The notes under the pieces were generated by a model, which saw only the letters and a list, made by a program, of their open reading frames with translations, ran no database searches and was not told the origin of the DNA. Positions 11,221 through 22,323 of a DNA stretch of 64,000 nt are shown one piece after another. Position 1 is the stretch's first letter. The number at the start of each line of letters is the position of its first letter. The DNA is taken from positions 1-64,000 of the forward strand of contig JARWMV010000079.1 in NCBI GenBank assembly GCA_030998015.1, in the 5' to 3' direction. Source of the DNA: Ceratorhiza oryzae-sativae (Eukaryota; Basidiomycota; Agaricomycetes; Cantharellales; Ceratobasidiaceae). The position numbers and the translations under genes are program-made.

Positions 11221-12189
11221 TGTCATGAGCCAGGAGGCATTGTGGCAATTAATGACAATTTCTAGTATTTTAATATTCCTTATTATCTATAGTTTACATG
11301 TCATGTGATTCATGAAACATTCCAGTTGATTTGACAGATGCTGATGCATCCTCATTTGATATTGAATGACCAATTGTAGTTTGTGACTAAGTATTCTTGG
11401 CTGTACAATGAATGATAAATACATTGGCTTACAAAACTGATGCAGCATCAGTGTTAGCACTCTACATCAGCAAGGACTGCTTCTCAAAGCTGTATAATAG
11501 CTTGAATACATAACTATACATCATACACAAACATTGCACTAGCTAAGAGGCAGCATGAGTGCGTGTTTGTGACAGTGGGGGAGAAATACTGGAGAGGGGG
11601 GTTTTCAGTTCACTCATCCAGGGAGGCTACAGCTTAGATACTCTAGTATAGGATGTAGAGCTACACTGTGCAAGTAGAATGAGCACCTGTACATGTCTCT
11701 ACACCTGGCCATTGTGGAGATATTAGTAGCTGAAGATGCTGTTTTTGAGTGTTTTTGGCTAAGAAGCACCAAAAATGCCATTTTCAGCTGCCAATATCTC
11801 CACAATGGCCAGGCGTAGAGACATGTACAGGTGCTCATTCTACTTGCACAGTGTAGCTCTACATCCTATACTAGAGTATCTAAGCTGTAGCCTCCCTGGA
11901 TGAGTGAACTGAAAACCCCCCTCTCCAGTATTTCTCCCCACTGTCACAAACATGCACTCATGCTGCCTCTTAGCTAGTGCAATGTTTGTGTATGATGTAT
12001 AGTTATGTATTCAAGCTATTATACAGCTTTGAGAAGCAGTCCTTGCTGATGTAGAGTGCTAACACTGATGCTGCATCAGTTGTGTAAGCCAGTGTAACAG
12101 GGGTTGAGTTCAAAGGGAGTTCCCCAAGAACTTGACCTCCTGTTGTGAGTCAGTTCAAATATCTTTAAGATCATTGTTAGGTCTTGACA
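11221..12189 (+). repeat. 3' LTR of second G2 copy, split by a foldback
   Basis: It starts TGTCATGAGCCAGGAGG and ends TTAGGTCTTGACA, as in the LTR at 9121-9416. A 673-bp palindromic element sits at 11422-12094. Without it the LTR is about 296 bp. Confidence 0.8.
11422..12094. mobile_element. Foldback 2: 673-bp palindrome flanked by TA
   Basis: Arms of about 320 bp pair around a short centre near 11758. The ends are CATTGGCTTACA and the complement of TGTAAGCCAGTG, and TA lies on both sides (11420-11421, 12095-12096). It differs in sequence from Foldback 1 but has the same architecture and the same kind of target, a TA inside a gypsy LTR. There are no genes. Confidence 0.75.
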
Positions 12190-12763
12190 TGGTGTTCATG
12201 ACACCCTGAACCACCCCCTGGTATAATGTGACCAAATGAACCCAAATTTGGCCCAACAGTTTTTGTAGAGTAGAGGGGACCTTGGGCAGTTGGCACAATC
12301 AAGATTTCAGTGCCAGCCCATCAGTTGGAGCACCTGAACATGAACCCAGAATGAACCCCCTCAACAACTTGTCCAACAAGTACCCAGACAGCTATCTCCC
12401 ACATTTGTTTATTTATCTCACTTTTGCATTTCCCCTTTTGGCTCATTTATATTTGTTTTGTTTGCTTCAAGCTCAATGCTCACATGGAGACTTCAAGATG
12501 TGCACACAAGGTGTGCTTAGAATTGGACTAAATTGATTGGACTGGACAATTTGTACCACCTGATTAGATGTGACATTAATGTAACTATAGTGTATTAAAT
12601 GTGAGCACATCTAACACAATTGAGTACTGCCACATCAAACCACATAGCCACAGGTATAAGTGATTAGATGCTTAGATTAGATGACAAAGTTGTCTAATTT
12701 GGGACACATTTAATCTCAATGGAGATTAGTGTTAACAAGCAACAGAACTCTCAGGCCTTCTCA
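12190..12763. other. CpG-poor region left of the pogo relic, no gene recognised
   Basis: This may be the decayed catalytic part or flank of the pogo-like element to its right, because CAGTTTTTGTAGAG at about 12257 resembles the complement of CTCTGCAAAAACTG at 13198. I cannot read a DDE domain. The motif TGTTCATGACACC near 12193 resembles TCATGACACC repeats at 13299 and 13356. Confidence 0.3.
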
Positions 12764-13079
12764 TGGATTATGTCCCCAGTAAGTTGTATGTTCTCATCAA
12801 GCTTCTGGATAACCCACTGCTTCAGCACCACATCAACTTCAGGCAGGGTGACAAGGGGATAGCGCTTCTGTTTAAGCCAATTAGGATTGTCCTTCACATA
12901 GTCTCAAATAAAAGCCTTGCACTGGACCAAGCAAGAGATGGTAGGCTGAGTAATTGTAGCATATCTCACAGCAGGGTAACCATCTGAGTTTGAGTATAAA
13001 GCTCGCAATTGGCATGGTAGAAGTCGATGATGCATAAGCGATCGTAGTTGGTCAGATTTTGCTTCTTGGGGAGTTGTCA
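12764..13079 (-). pseudogene. Pogo/CENP-B-type transposase relic (N-terminal DNA-binding domains)
   Basis: On the minus strand a first helix-turn-helix can be read (KKQNLTNYDRLCIIDFYHAN). After a frame change and stop comes RYATITQPTISCLVQCKAFI, and after another stop a second, CENP-B-like domain (NPNWLKQKRYPLVTLPEVDV, then KQWVIQKLDENIQLTGDII). This order matches the CENP-B N-terminal and HTH_CENPB domains of Tigger/pogo transposases, which bind the element ends. The DDE catalytic domain is absent, and two in-frame stops and a frameshift make it a relic. Confidence 0.6.
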
Positions 13080-13197
13080 AGCTCTCTCAGACATGACAGA
13101 AATGCGCTGGTGCATTGCCAAGTGCTTTTTGCCAGACTTACACACCATTTAGTAGCACATATATGAGCTATATGCAAGTAAACATACCTTTGAAGCA

Positions 13198-13382
13198 CTC
13201 TGCAAAAACTGAGGGTGTAATAAACCCGGAGGAAAGATAATGGTGTCATGCTACCTGATGATGCCTCATCACACTGTGACACCGGTGTCATTCGGTCTCA
13301 TGACACCATTATCTTTCCTCCTGTTTTATTACACCTCGTGATACATCTTGATCGCTCATGACACCCATCAGTTTTTGCAGAG
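13198..13382. repeat. 185-bp inverted repeat (MITE-like or abutting element ends)
   Basis: CTCTGCAAAAACTGA (13198-13212) is mirrored at 13368-13382. The arms continue through GGTGTAATAAA...GGAGGAAAGATAATGGTGTCATG against its complement at 13299-13337. The right arm has about 28 extra bases containing another TCATGACACCC. It may be a MITE of the neighbouring pogo-like family, or two element ends side by side. No clear target duplication was found. Confidence 0.55.
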
Positions 13383-14866
13383 CATGATTAATTGTTGTAA
13401 TTGCGAAAGGAATGGCTGAAGGCATCGAAAGAAATTAGGAAAAAAACGAGAGAAAAAGGATGAAGCACAAAATTGTCAAGACTATGTTTTCATTCCTTAT
13501 ATACAGCTAGCTATCAACGAGACCGCTCGAAAACCGCCCAGAAACCGCTCGAAACCCGCTCAAAAAAATAACGAGTATGTACGCGTGCAGACACGTCTCC
13601 TTTTCCAATGGGAGGTGGCTGTGTCTTTTGGCCTTACACGCGCCGGATGGGGAATTTGACTCCCCCGCATGAAACACGTCGATTCTGTCACGCTATGCAT
13701 TTGCAGAGTATGCATTTCGCCAGGTTCTACTGTACCCGCGCTGCCGCTCTGCGTCCAACAACGGCTGCGGCTTAACGACGCAAGACACCGCTCTCTACCG
13801 AGTCGGCGTACTCTTGACACGTCGACGAGGGCCGCTCGCTTGTCGCGTCAACGAGTCGATCATATTTACCTGTGCGTCTATTGAGTGCCCTGTCGCGTTC
13901 CGGCGCGTAGCTAACGGTCTCCCTCTTGATCAATGTGAGTCTCGAGACACGTCACGCCCACCCCGCCACACCGGCGCACCCATATCACCTTGCTCCTGCC
14001 CCGACTCACATATTGGCAAACCGACCGAGCCTCCACACGCACATTCGGCCGCTCTAACACAATCCCAACCAGACACGAAACGACATATCCGTCGCCTTGA
14101 CACCTCACACACAACCAAATCCGCCCAAGCTCATAAGCGGTCACAAGCGCTCAGAAGCCGAGGAGCGCAACGAGCACACCCCCCCCCTTAGCGAGCACTC
14201 CGGACAATTGATTGCCGATCAAAGGCAATTAATAGTGCACTCCAGTGCTCACGACCGTGGACTCACGATCGCTTGTGAGCGCTCGTGAGCATTCGCTGAA
14301 ATCATTTGAAAAAATTGCATCAGATGTGTCGATGTTCATTTCTCATGTACTTGTGTATGTACATTTGCACGCTATTTAATGTATAATAACTATACGACGG
14401 TACAAAACACTGTATGGAGCCCCTAGACATGAGTTGTGACCATTATTGCTGTTTGCAAAACGGTTTGGGGTGAGCACATATCAACGCTTCCCGACAAAAA
14501 AAAACCGCCCAGACAGTAATCCGACCATATCTCGCCCATTTCGCATCCTATCGAGAAGTGAATGATACCGTTGGAATCGCGTTGCAGAGGCGCATCTGAA
14601 TATATATACACGAGACATAAATATATCGATTTGATAAGAATTGTCGCGCGCCACATTTGGCCGTTATCTGCCCCAGCCGTTCGAAATCCTTGCCCATGAG
14701 ACGGTGTAATGGCCTTATTAAGGACACATAAGACGTACCAAAGTCGCCACGCCCCCAAAATATCCGATAGACTCTCTGAAGGAAAACCATCGGATCACAT
14801 ACCACACGTAAAGTAGCTATAAGACGTTGGAATCCTCAAGAATACCTGGAGGGGCCAACTAACCTT
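13383..14866. other. CpG-rich spacer without recognisable genes
   Basis: Base composition changes sharply here: CpG is frequent after 13.5 kb, unlike the first 13 kb. Several short frames occur on both strands (for example 13814-14191 plus, 14423-14758 minus), but none has a recognisable motif or intron-compatible extension. There are repeated short words such as CCGCTCGAAA near 13520-13560 and AAGCG/GCGAG motifs near 14130-14290. It probably represents old host DNA next to the CACTA left end at 14867. Confidence 0.45.
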
Positions 14867-15250
14867 CACTGTAGGAAGTGTCGGGACGTAACCTAAGGCC
14901 CCCGCTCGGGACTTCATTTAGAGCCTGTCACGGACAATATAAACGGCCCTTCGGGACGTCAAAAACGTCCGATTCGGAGCCGAATTGAACCTGATACACG
15001 TCCGGATCCAAAAACCACAACCGGCTTCAAGACTAATTACACAAGCACATATGAAGTCCAAAAGTGAAAAAGACGTCCACTAGAAGACGCGTAACACGTC
15101 CAAGGGACGTGTTTCACCTCCAAGCATGGACGTCAGATCGAGTCCTATGGACGTCCCCAAGTCCACTACTGCGGACGTCTTCAAGTCCGTTACTATGGAC
15201 TTCCGGTAGTCCAGAGCGGGGACCTTTTCGAGGTCTTGTCACCGGACTCT
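14867..15250. repeat. K1 left terminus and subterminal ACGTCC/GGACGT array
   Basis: The terminus CACTGTAGGAAGTG equals the inverted tip at 48580-48593. The next bases (ACGTAACCTAAGGCCC) match in inverse the block at 58401-58435. Behind it the words ACGTCC or GGACGT recur many times (for example near 14960, 15070, 15100, 15128, 15150, 15172). Clustered short subterminal repeats in both orientations are the binding sites of accessory proteins in CACTA elements. Confidence 0.65.
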
Positions 15251-15572
15251 TACCATTCCATATCATTCTTATTATAGGTTAGGATATATGCGATAAAAAG
15301 TAATATATTTGCGAGAGGTAGCAACATCGAAGGCGTCAACGCGTAGCAACATCAGCATCGTAAGACATGAGAAAAGGACGTTAGAAAAGGACTTGAGAGA
15401 TGAAAATGAGAAAACGGATGCTATTGTGCGTATAGGTCGAGCTAATCTCACACATACCCTGGTCTTCTGGCCAACTAGGCCTTCTTGCGACCAGAATGAC
15501 GAACAGTAGCAGCCTCTTGGACAGGCTCGTCCTACGTGTGCATATTCTGTCAGACACGATACACCTCAAGAC

Positions 15573-17914
15573 TTAGACGCATACCTCAGCAGCTACCGTA
15601 CTCTGCTCTACCTTTGCAGGCGCGCGCTCCACTTCTGCAACCTCCTTCCCCCCTTTCCCTTTGCCGGTATTGCTTGTTTTCGCAGCGGACTTCCCCTTGG
15701 TTGCGGCGGACTTGCTCGTTCCAGGTACTTTGCGCGTCTTGAGCACCCTATTCTCCCGGGGCTGCCGTTTCGAGTCAGTCCGCTGGTTTGTTGCGGTTAA
15801 CAAGTTAGCACTCACCTCGATTAAATCGATATCTTCATCGTCACCGAGACCGACCTCTGCTTCAGGTTCAGCCTCAGCTTCGGACTCAGGTTCAGGTTCG
15901 GGCTCGAGCTCTGGTGTAGCCTTTAGCTTGGGCTTCACAGCCGTCGAATGCAGAGTAGGGTGGAGGGTCGAGTTGTCGATGGAACCAGCAGATTTGCCCT
16001 TAACACGGCCGCCGCGACCGCCACGAGCGGCAGGTGTACTGGACACAGGAGGGGGACACGGGTCAGAAGATGGGTTGTAGCTAGGGTCAACGGCGAGCAT
16101 ATCAACCAGGTCTTGGTACATGGGTGGCGTCCTAACGACTTGGCCTTCAGCCTGGCGCATGGCCATCAAGCCAAGTTGCTTCATGACGGTGGCCGAGATA
16201 GGTATGCCGCGCCACACAGTGCTGCTGTCGGATACGGTAGACGAGAACGGTACAATATTTGTTGCCTGAGTGACTGGAGTATTGTCCTGAGAAGCGGGCT
16301 CAGGAGTAGGGATAGTGGGTGCAGGAGGTGAAATGGAAGTATCCGTGGTGGCTTTCGAACGCGTGGTGCGTGTATGCGTGGCGATGCCGGTTGGTGCACT
16401 CGGAGGCGGAGATGACGATCGCGATGGCGGCGGTGACGGAGGTGGCGATGACAAGGGCGACGAAAGAGGGGACGAGCTTCGTACCGAACGGATAGTACAG
16501 CTCTTGTTTGTCAGAGCGGAGTGTTTGGGAGCAAGGACGGTCCCCAGGGGTGAGATCGGTACATCCTCAGATGTAGAGCTAGGGATACGAGCTAGGTCTG
16601 ATTCGCCAGTCAAAGAAGGATTAGAGGAGCGAGTAGTAGAAGTGGGGGTATCCTGACGCCGTGATAGATTCAGGATGCCGGTCATTTGAGATATGTCGAA
16701 CATGCCTCCATCTTCGTCCTTGTCGGTGTTGCTGTCTAAACAACAGTGTTAGTATATAGAATATAAGACTGTTAACGTTGTCTTACCAGTGCCTTGCTCA
16801 ATTGACATGTCAATCACCCGATCAGGTCGCACATGAATCCTAGAAGAGTCGTGCATTGTCATGTCCCTAGCGCCGGCTGCGTCGTCGTCGTCGTCATCAT
16901 TGTTGCCAGGTAGTCTAAGGTCAAAGTATTCCCCGGCGTCATCTTCGTTGCGCGTCGCCGCCACCTGATCCTGGATTACATTAGCGGGTTTGTTGGCAGG
17001 AGCACGTTTGCCGGCAGGGGCTAGATCGGTGGCAGGAGCTGGATTGGCGGAGGGGGCTGGATTGGCAGCAGCAACTGGGCCGGCAGCAGGCGCTTGATTG
17101 GTGGCAGCAGCGGGAACTGGGTTGGCAGCAGGAGCTGGTTGGCCCTCAGGTTGAGGGTCCATGGCCTTATTTACCGTGGGTGCCTTTTTACTCTTCCTCT
17201 GTTTACGCTCGCCGTACTTCTTCTGGTACCCGTCGCGCTTTCATTGAAGGATGACATTGCAGAATGCTAGTGGGCCCCAATCTCGCAGCTCCCGGAACGG
17301 CCCAAATTCTGCGTGGATATGATATATCTAGAATTGAAATCAGCCAATGTATACTAGTGCGCAATGTAGTGACGTACTGTATCTACCGCAGTTTTCAATG
17401 CCATTGAATCTTGTTTCATAATCGGTAAGTTTGTGTCAATTCCATGCGTATTCTGCAGAATAGTCTTGCAGTTTTCCTACGAACGGGTTGATTAGCTTAA
17501 GATTAACAAGCAAATGGATATGACACATACGTAGACTAGATCGTAATCAATATTGTTCATCCCTAGCGCTTTCTGGAGGTTGTATCCTCCATCTCCTTTG
17601 CCCCTTCCAGGTGAGCCTTTTGGCTTTACACCAACCTTGACCATAATAGAATGCTTGGGCCCAAGTCCGTGGACTGCACCAGGAATGCGAGTGACAACCC
17701 ATTGTCCATCGACCTTGTGCAGATTATAGCCAGCTAGAGAGTCAGAATGGTAAGTATTGGCTACCAAATAGGTCAAAACAAGGATGCGAAACTTACTCTG
17801 CTGTGCAATTGCAGCTTTGAGGGCTTCAATTTCAAGCTTATTATTGGCAGCAAGCATAGTTGGAGTAACAAGAACAGATTTTGGCAGTGGGAGGGAGACG
17901 GAGGTGTTGAACAA
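15573..17914 (-). CDS. K1 accessory protein (CACTA second gene), several exons
   Basis: The minus-strand exons can be chained. A start exon (VTPTMLAANNKLEIEALKAA, coiled-coil-like) is followed by a conserved block (GLGPKHSIMVKV ... GSPGRGKGDGGYNLQKAL, ~17550-17720) and a segment ending near the KYGE...KQRKSKK basic stretch (~17200). Next is a long Pro/Ala-rich repeat region (~16990-17160), and after a short intron at about 16739-16785 a 376-residue Ser/Pro- and Glu-rich tail to 15573. The conserved block recurs in element A (31893-32932). Divergent placement against Tnp2 and homology between copies support a transposon accessory gene, perhaps the TNPA-like subterminal binder. Exact exon borders and activity are uncertain. 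Confidence 0.55.
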
Positions 17915-18480
17915 GAGAAAACAAGAATGAAGGTGCAGAAAAGGACTTGAAACCAGTCCAAATCACAGGGTCCTGGGCGCTTCAACAAGGGCCAAATGCC
18001 ATCTTGTTTGTAGCTTTATTTGTTGTACTAGGGGCAGACAATCTTAGACTGGCTGCCATTCACAGCCTGGCCTGATTTGCACATTGTTGAGTTTTGTTTT
18101 CAACACAGCTAATAGGTTGTCTTAGGCTGGCTGAACTCATACATTTAGAATCAATGAGTAAATGAGTGTCAATTGCAGGATTGTGAGTTGTTAAGATACA
18201 TGTGGTACTGAAACAACAGTGGTTGTACTTCAAAGGAGACGTAGGGAAGAACAGCAGACTCAATCAACATGTAAGGCAAAAATGGATGTAGTACAAACTT
18301 GTAATGATAGGGAGTGGCTATGTACCAACAGCAGAGGTGGACAACATGATGTCAAGTTGCTTGACAACCTGTATCGCTGTCTATATATGCTACTTGCTTG
18401 TCCTAAATGTATAAATCTATTAGTTGAAACAGAACTATCAGCACAAAAATAGACTCACTACAACAGCATCCTTTCCAGGA

Positions 18481-18537
18481 GGTGGGTTTTTGGGTCATGG
18501 TACTTCTTAGCCAGACTGAAGCTGATGATGTTCACCT
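18481..18537 (-). pseudogene. Casein-kinase-1-like kinase relic in K1
   Basis: The minus strand reads VNIISFSLAKKYHDPKTH. This corresponds to the CK1 DFG segment (IDFGLAKKY.DPKTH) with DFG decayed to SFS. The homologous place in element A (33622-33712) keeps DFG. The surrounding 18.0-19.5 kb is CpG-poor and full of stops, and no other kinase exon is clear here. It is a relic with no function. Confidence 0.5.
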
Positions 18538-19577
18538 GGTGAGTGAAAGGTTAAACATATGTCGTATGAATAGTATATTTACTTACCTGGTTTCCACACT
18601 TTCCAATACCTGTTGGGTTGCCAATATCTCAAGGTAGTATGAGGTGCCAAGAGTCAGCGCAACAGACAGAATAGAGCTATTTGTACACTGAAACTAGTAT
18701 TAGTATGATACATGTGTTAAGTAATGTGAGTGCACTCACCCAGCTCTCATTGAGCATGATTCATAATAGAGACTCGGCGCAGGAGGTGAGATAAAAAGAG
18801 TGCCATTGAAGTGTGAGTTATCTAAGCCAAAGCCAGATGAGTTAAACCTAATGATACGGTAGGTGAATCACTCACAGAAGAATTGTGAGATGATGGGAGA
18901 GCATAAGTGGGGAGTCAGTGGGTGATGGCTGAAGCTGCGAGGTACCTTTCTACTCTAAAACACAAGGTTGAGGCCATTCATCTCAAACAAGTTGGGTACA
19001 GGGGAGGTATATTAGCAATCAGTGCTCATGACACAACATGGTCCCATGAGGCTTACTGAGATGTCATGGAAGCTGGTGTGGCTCCAATGCTGTTGGTTGC
19101 GGCCATTTCAAAGGCATTCAAATGACAGTCTAAAAACCATGGTGTGTCCTGGTTAGGGTGAGTAAAAATTTAGGGGGCTGTTCTAGGGGGATACAATGCA
19201 TGATAAAATGATAGGCGTGGTAGGAATACATACAAAATATGTACTCAGATCAATACTCTCTCAGCGCCACCATTGATAGTAGGAGTTTACGCATTTGATC
19301 AGCATGGATAGCCAGGTTTTGGGGGAGGTACTTATGCATTTGTGTATAGTAGGGCCTGTCAGAGAACAGTGATTGGCCAGCACAGTTGTTTTTGGGTGGC
19401 TTGCAGGGAGGGTTGAGATTGTGGTGTCGATCGTTGGGCTGGACTTAGACCCTGCTCGATTGTTCAGTCAAGCACCCAAGTCATGCTCTCAGTCCAGAGT
19501 GACTTGTGCTTACCTTAGACCACATCCCCTTAAGATGCACTCGCTAATTTTGTTGCAGAGCTCACACCCCCTACAAC

Positions 19578-21437
19578 ATGCCCATCTGCCCATGCTGCAT
19601 GGGAATCTTTGCAACCAACCACAAGGTTCGCTTACACATGGCTGAAAATCAACAGCGGATTGCTGCTGAAGTCGCTAACTTTGCCAACTATGTCCCTCCC
19701 CATAACAACTTGGCTCTCAGACCACCCCCAGAAAATGACAACATTGGCAGGGACAACATCACCCTCAATAATAACAATTGAGCACCCAACATTGAGATGC
19801 CTCCTGCCAACCCAGGTCCTCTTCATGGCATTCATTTGGGAGCTCCAGTCACAATGGAAGAAGAGTTTAATGGTGAGCGCTCACATTATCTGTAATAATT
19901 TGCTAACCTATTCTTATATTGGCCCCTAGATGATCATATGGATTTGGACGACTTAGGCAAGGGCGAGGGCAAGGGCAAAGATGTGGGCAAAAACGTAGGC
20001 CAGGGCAAAGACATGGGCAAAGACGTAGGCAAGGAGAATGTGGTCCCTCCTCCAGGTGAGTTTAATCAACTTAATTTTGCTCTAATGTCAGGCAGCTCAC
20101 CCCTCATTTAGATTTACCTAATCCCGCTCCAGCTCCCTACCAGTGCCGCCAGGTAGTCATTGAGGACTGGGACAGTGACAACGAGCTAGAGGACATTGAG
20201 TTACATGTTATTGACACTGACAATGCTTTGGTAGGTAGCATCAAGCAAGATCCCAAGTTCATCGAGCACCACAAGCAACTAGGTCTCAATGCTGACAATG
20301 CACCTGAGATGGATGACAGGGAATTATGGGCATACCTGCAGAACAATCTTGGTGATATTGCTGTTGAGGAGTGGAGAGATATATGTATGTCTGTAATTCT
20401 TGTCAATAGAGCCTTCATATGTATAGCTAACATAATTCAACTAGTCAATGGTGATTTGACTGAGACAGATTGCAAAACCCTCAAGTTTCTTGCTGCTCGC
20501 CTGCATTCCCACTTCTCGCAAGCAACATATGAGGATTTACGTCTACATGCTTGCAAGGAGCTTGGGTTATCTAGTGATTTTGTCACCTGGCAGCGTCTCA
20601 AGGTTCTCTCTGGGCTTGAGTCCTGCCTATACGACTGCTGTATCGAGTCTTGCATATGCTACCTCAGCAAGTATGAGGACTACGATGCATGCCCCTACTG
20701 CAAATCCCCTTGGTACAGTAACAGAAAGCCTTGTCGCACCTTCATGTATACTCCCCTCATCCCCCAGCTTGTCAGCCTCTTCCAGGACGCACGATCATTG
20801 TGGACATGAGGCACTGTGCCGATCACGAGACCTATCGAGCCACCAACCCTGGAATAATCTCTGACATCTTTGACAGTGAGATTTACCAGACGCTCCAACA
20901 AACTCAGGTGAAGCCTGATAACAACTACCGATATTTTAGTTGTTGCACTGACATTGCACTTGCACTTGGCACTGATGGATTCTCTATGTACAAGCAACGA
21001 CAACGCAAGGGCAACTCAAGTGCCTGGCTGATCAATGTAGTGAACTTGAACCTCCATCCCTCCATTCGAACTTGTCTTGAAAACATCATCTGCATTGGTG
21101 CTATACCTGGCCCAAAGGACTGTAAGGATATCAATTCCTTTCTCATTCCTCTTGTTGAGGAGCTCCTAGAGCTCACCAATGGCATCGAGACACACAGGGT
21201 GGCATCTGAGGGAGAGGATTTTGATGGTGCTAAGATCAGATTCACATTACATGCATTTCTTATCATTCTATTTGGTGATATTCCTGCAATCTCAAAGTTG
21301 CTCAAGCTTAGGGGTCCCAATGCAATCATGCCGTGTCGGATGTGCTTAGTTCCAGGCACCATATACCATGGTCATGGGACTACATATTATGTCCCTCTGA
21401 CACCACCTGGGGATGTCGAGGCGGCCAACTTCTGCTT
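19578..21437 (+). pseudogene. K1 Tnp2-type (CACTA) transposase, 5' half
   Basis: The start is MPICPCCMGIFATNHKVRLH, a zinc-finger-like N terminus. Low-complexity Gly/Lys repeats (~19955-20035), an acidic segment and the conserved Tnp2 region follow: ATYEDLRLHACKELGL, CPYCKSPW, FMYTPLIPQLVSLF, then LGTDGFSMYK (candidate first catalytic Asp) and LFGDIPAISKLL (candidate second Asp). Defects are an early stop near 19781 (TGA) and a frameshift near 20790. The gene is cut after TYYVPLTPPG at 21437 by G3. Introns lie near 19873-19928, 20055-20112 and 20384-20450. The transposase would cut at the element termini, but this copy is dead. Confidence 0.8.
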
Positions 21438-21956
21438 TGTCATGACCTAGACCATGACATGGATTTTATTATGATTTTCGTATATTTTATAAAATCTCTC
21501 TTTTTTCATATTTTTGGACAAGTCCTGTTTAATCGGATATATGCATAGAATTACTTACATGATCACGTGACCTTGTTGTTGTTTATGTTCTGTTTGTACC
21601 TTCTGGAATATTCTGTTACATGGCACCATTCTCACATTGTACGATAGTTGTCTTGCACCATACATGTATTTGATATAGCTCATCGTATGAATATATAAGG
21701 GAGAGTCTGAGAGCCTTAAGCCTCAGAACTCGACCTCCTGTCGTATCCCTTCTACTACCTGTGTGACTCTTAGTCCATAGTCCCTGCCCAGTCCTCTTAA
21801 GGACAAGTGCACATACTCTACCTCCTTGTGTCTTATCACACCCTCACTGCACATCCTACCTTAGACATTGTCAGTAAAGCCTCTGGCATCGCTGCCCATA
21901 GGCTTGTCATCACCACTTAGGTGTTTGACATTACTGTTCAGGTCGTAGCTCTGACA
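21438..21956 (+). repeat. G3 5' LTR
   Basis: It starts TGTCATGACCTAGACC and ends GTAGCTCTGACA, 519 bp. It carries a TATA-like GAATATATAAGGGAG about 290 bp in, followed by the conserved AGAACTCGACCTCCTGTCG. Compared with the 3' LTR it keeps more CpG dinucleotides (TTTCGTAT, AATCGGAT, ATCACGTGAC). Confidence 0.85.
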
Positions 21957-22323
21957 TTAGGTCGAGTTCTTCCTCATCACTTGGGATTGAGACGTACCCC
22001 TGTACTAGCCTACTGTGAAACGGAGAAAGGCTCGGACCACATAATAATCAAAAGTGGAAAGAGACTATCCAGTAACAGGTGTCTACAAGGCAGATGGTAC
22101 CTATCGCCCAACCCTAGGACTCTTGTCCATCACCGCACGTGTTGCAGACAGCAAACTACCCGCTTGCAAAAAAGACGCTCTATATCACACCTGTCAAAGG
22201 CTTGTTGATTAGTTGTAGTCATTGTTCAACGCTAGGTAGCAGAGCAGCCACAGTGTTTGAGAGTGAAAATCCCAGCTTCAAGAGCACCCACCATACTTGT
22301 CTATCCCACTTCCTTTTTTAGCT

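Larger units (their letters stand above)
14867..21437. mobile_element. K1: CACTA-like (Tnp2) element, right half missing
   Basis: The left terminus is CACTGTAGGAAGTG at 14867, followed by a subterminal array of ACGTCC/GGACGT words to about 15.25 kb. Then come a minus-strand accessory gene (15573-17914), a casein-kinase-1-like relic (18481-18537) and a plus-strand Tnp2 gene from 19578. Gypsy element G3 cuts the Tnp2 gene at 21437, and no continuation appears after G3. The left 2.8 kb is CpG-rich and the rest CpG-poor, so K1 may be a recombinant of two copies. Confidence 0.7.

Noticed and set aside
13814..14191. Possible small gene in the CpG-rich spacer
   Set aside because: Frames are open on several strands at once because of high GC. 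There is no motif, intron structure or conserved block.
15064..15282. Short frame in the K1 left end as a gene
   Set aside because: It is built from the ACGTCC/GGACGT subterminal repeats and has no protein-like features.
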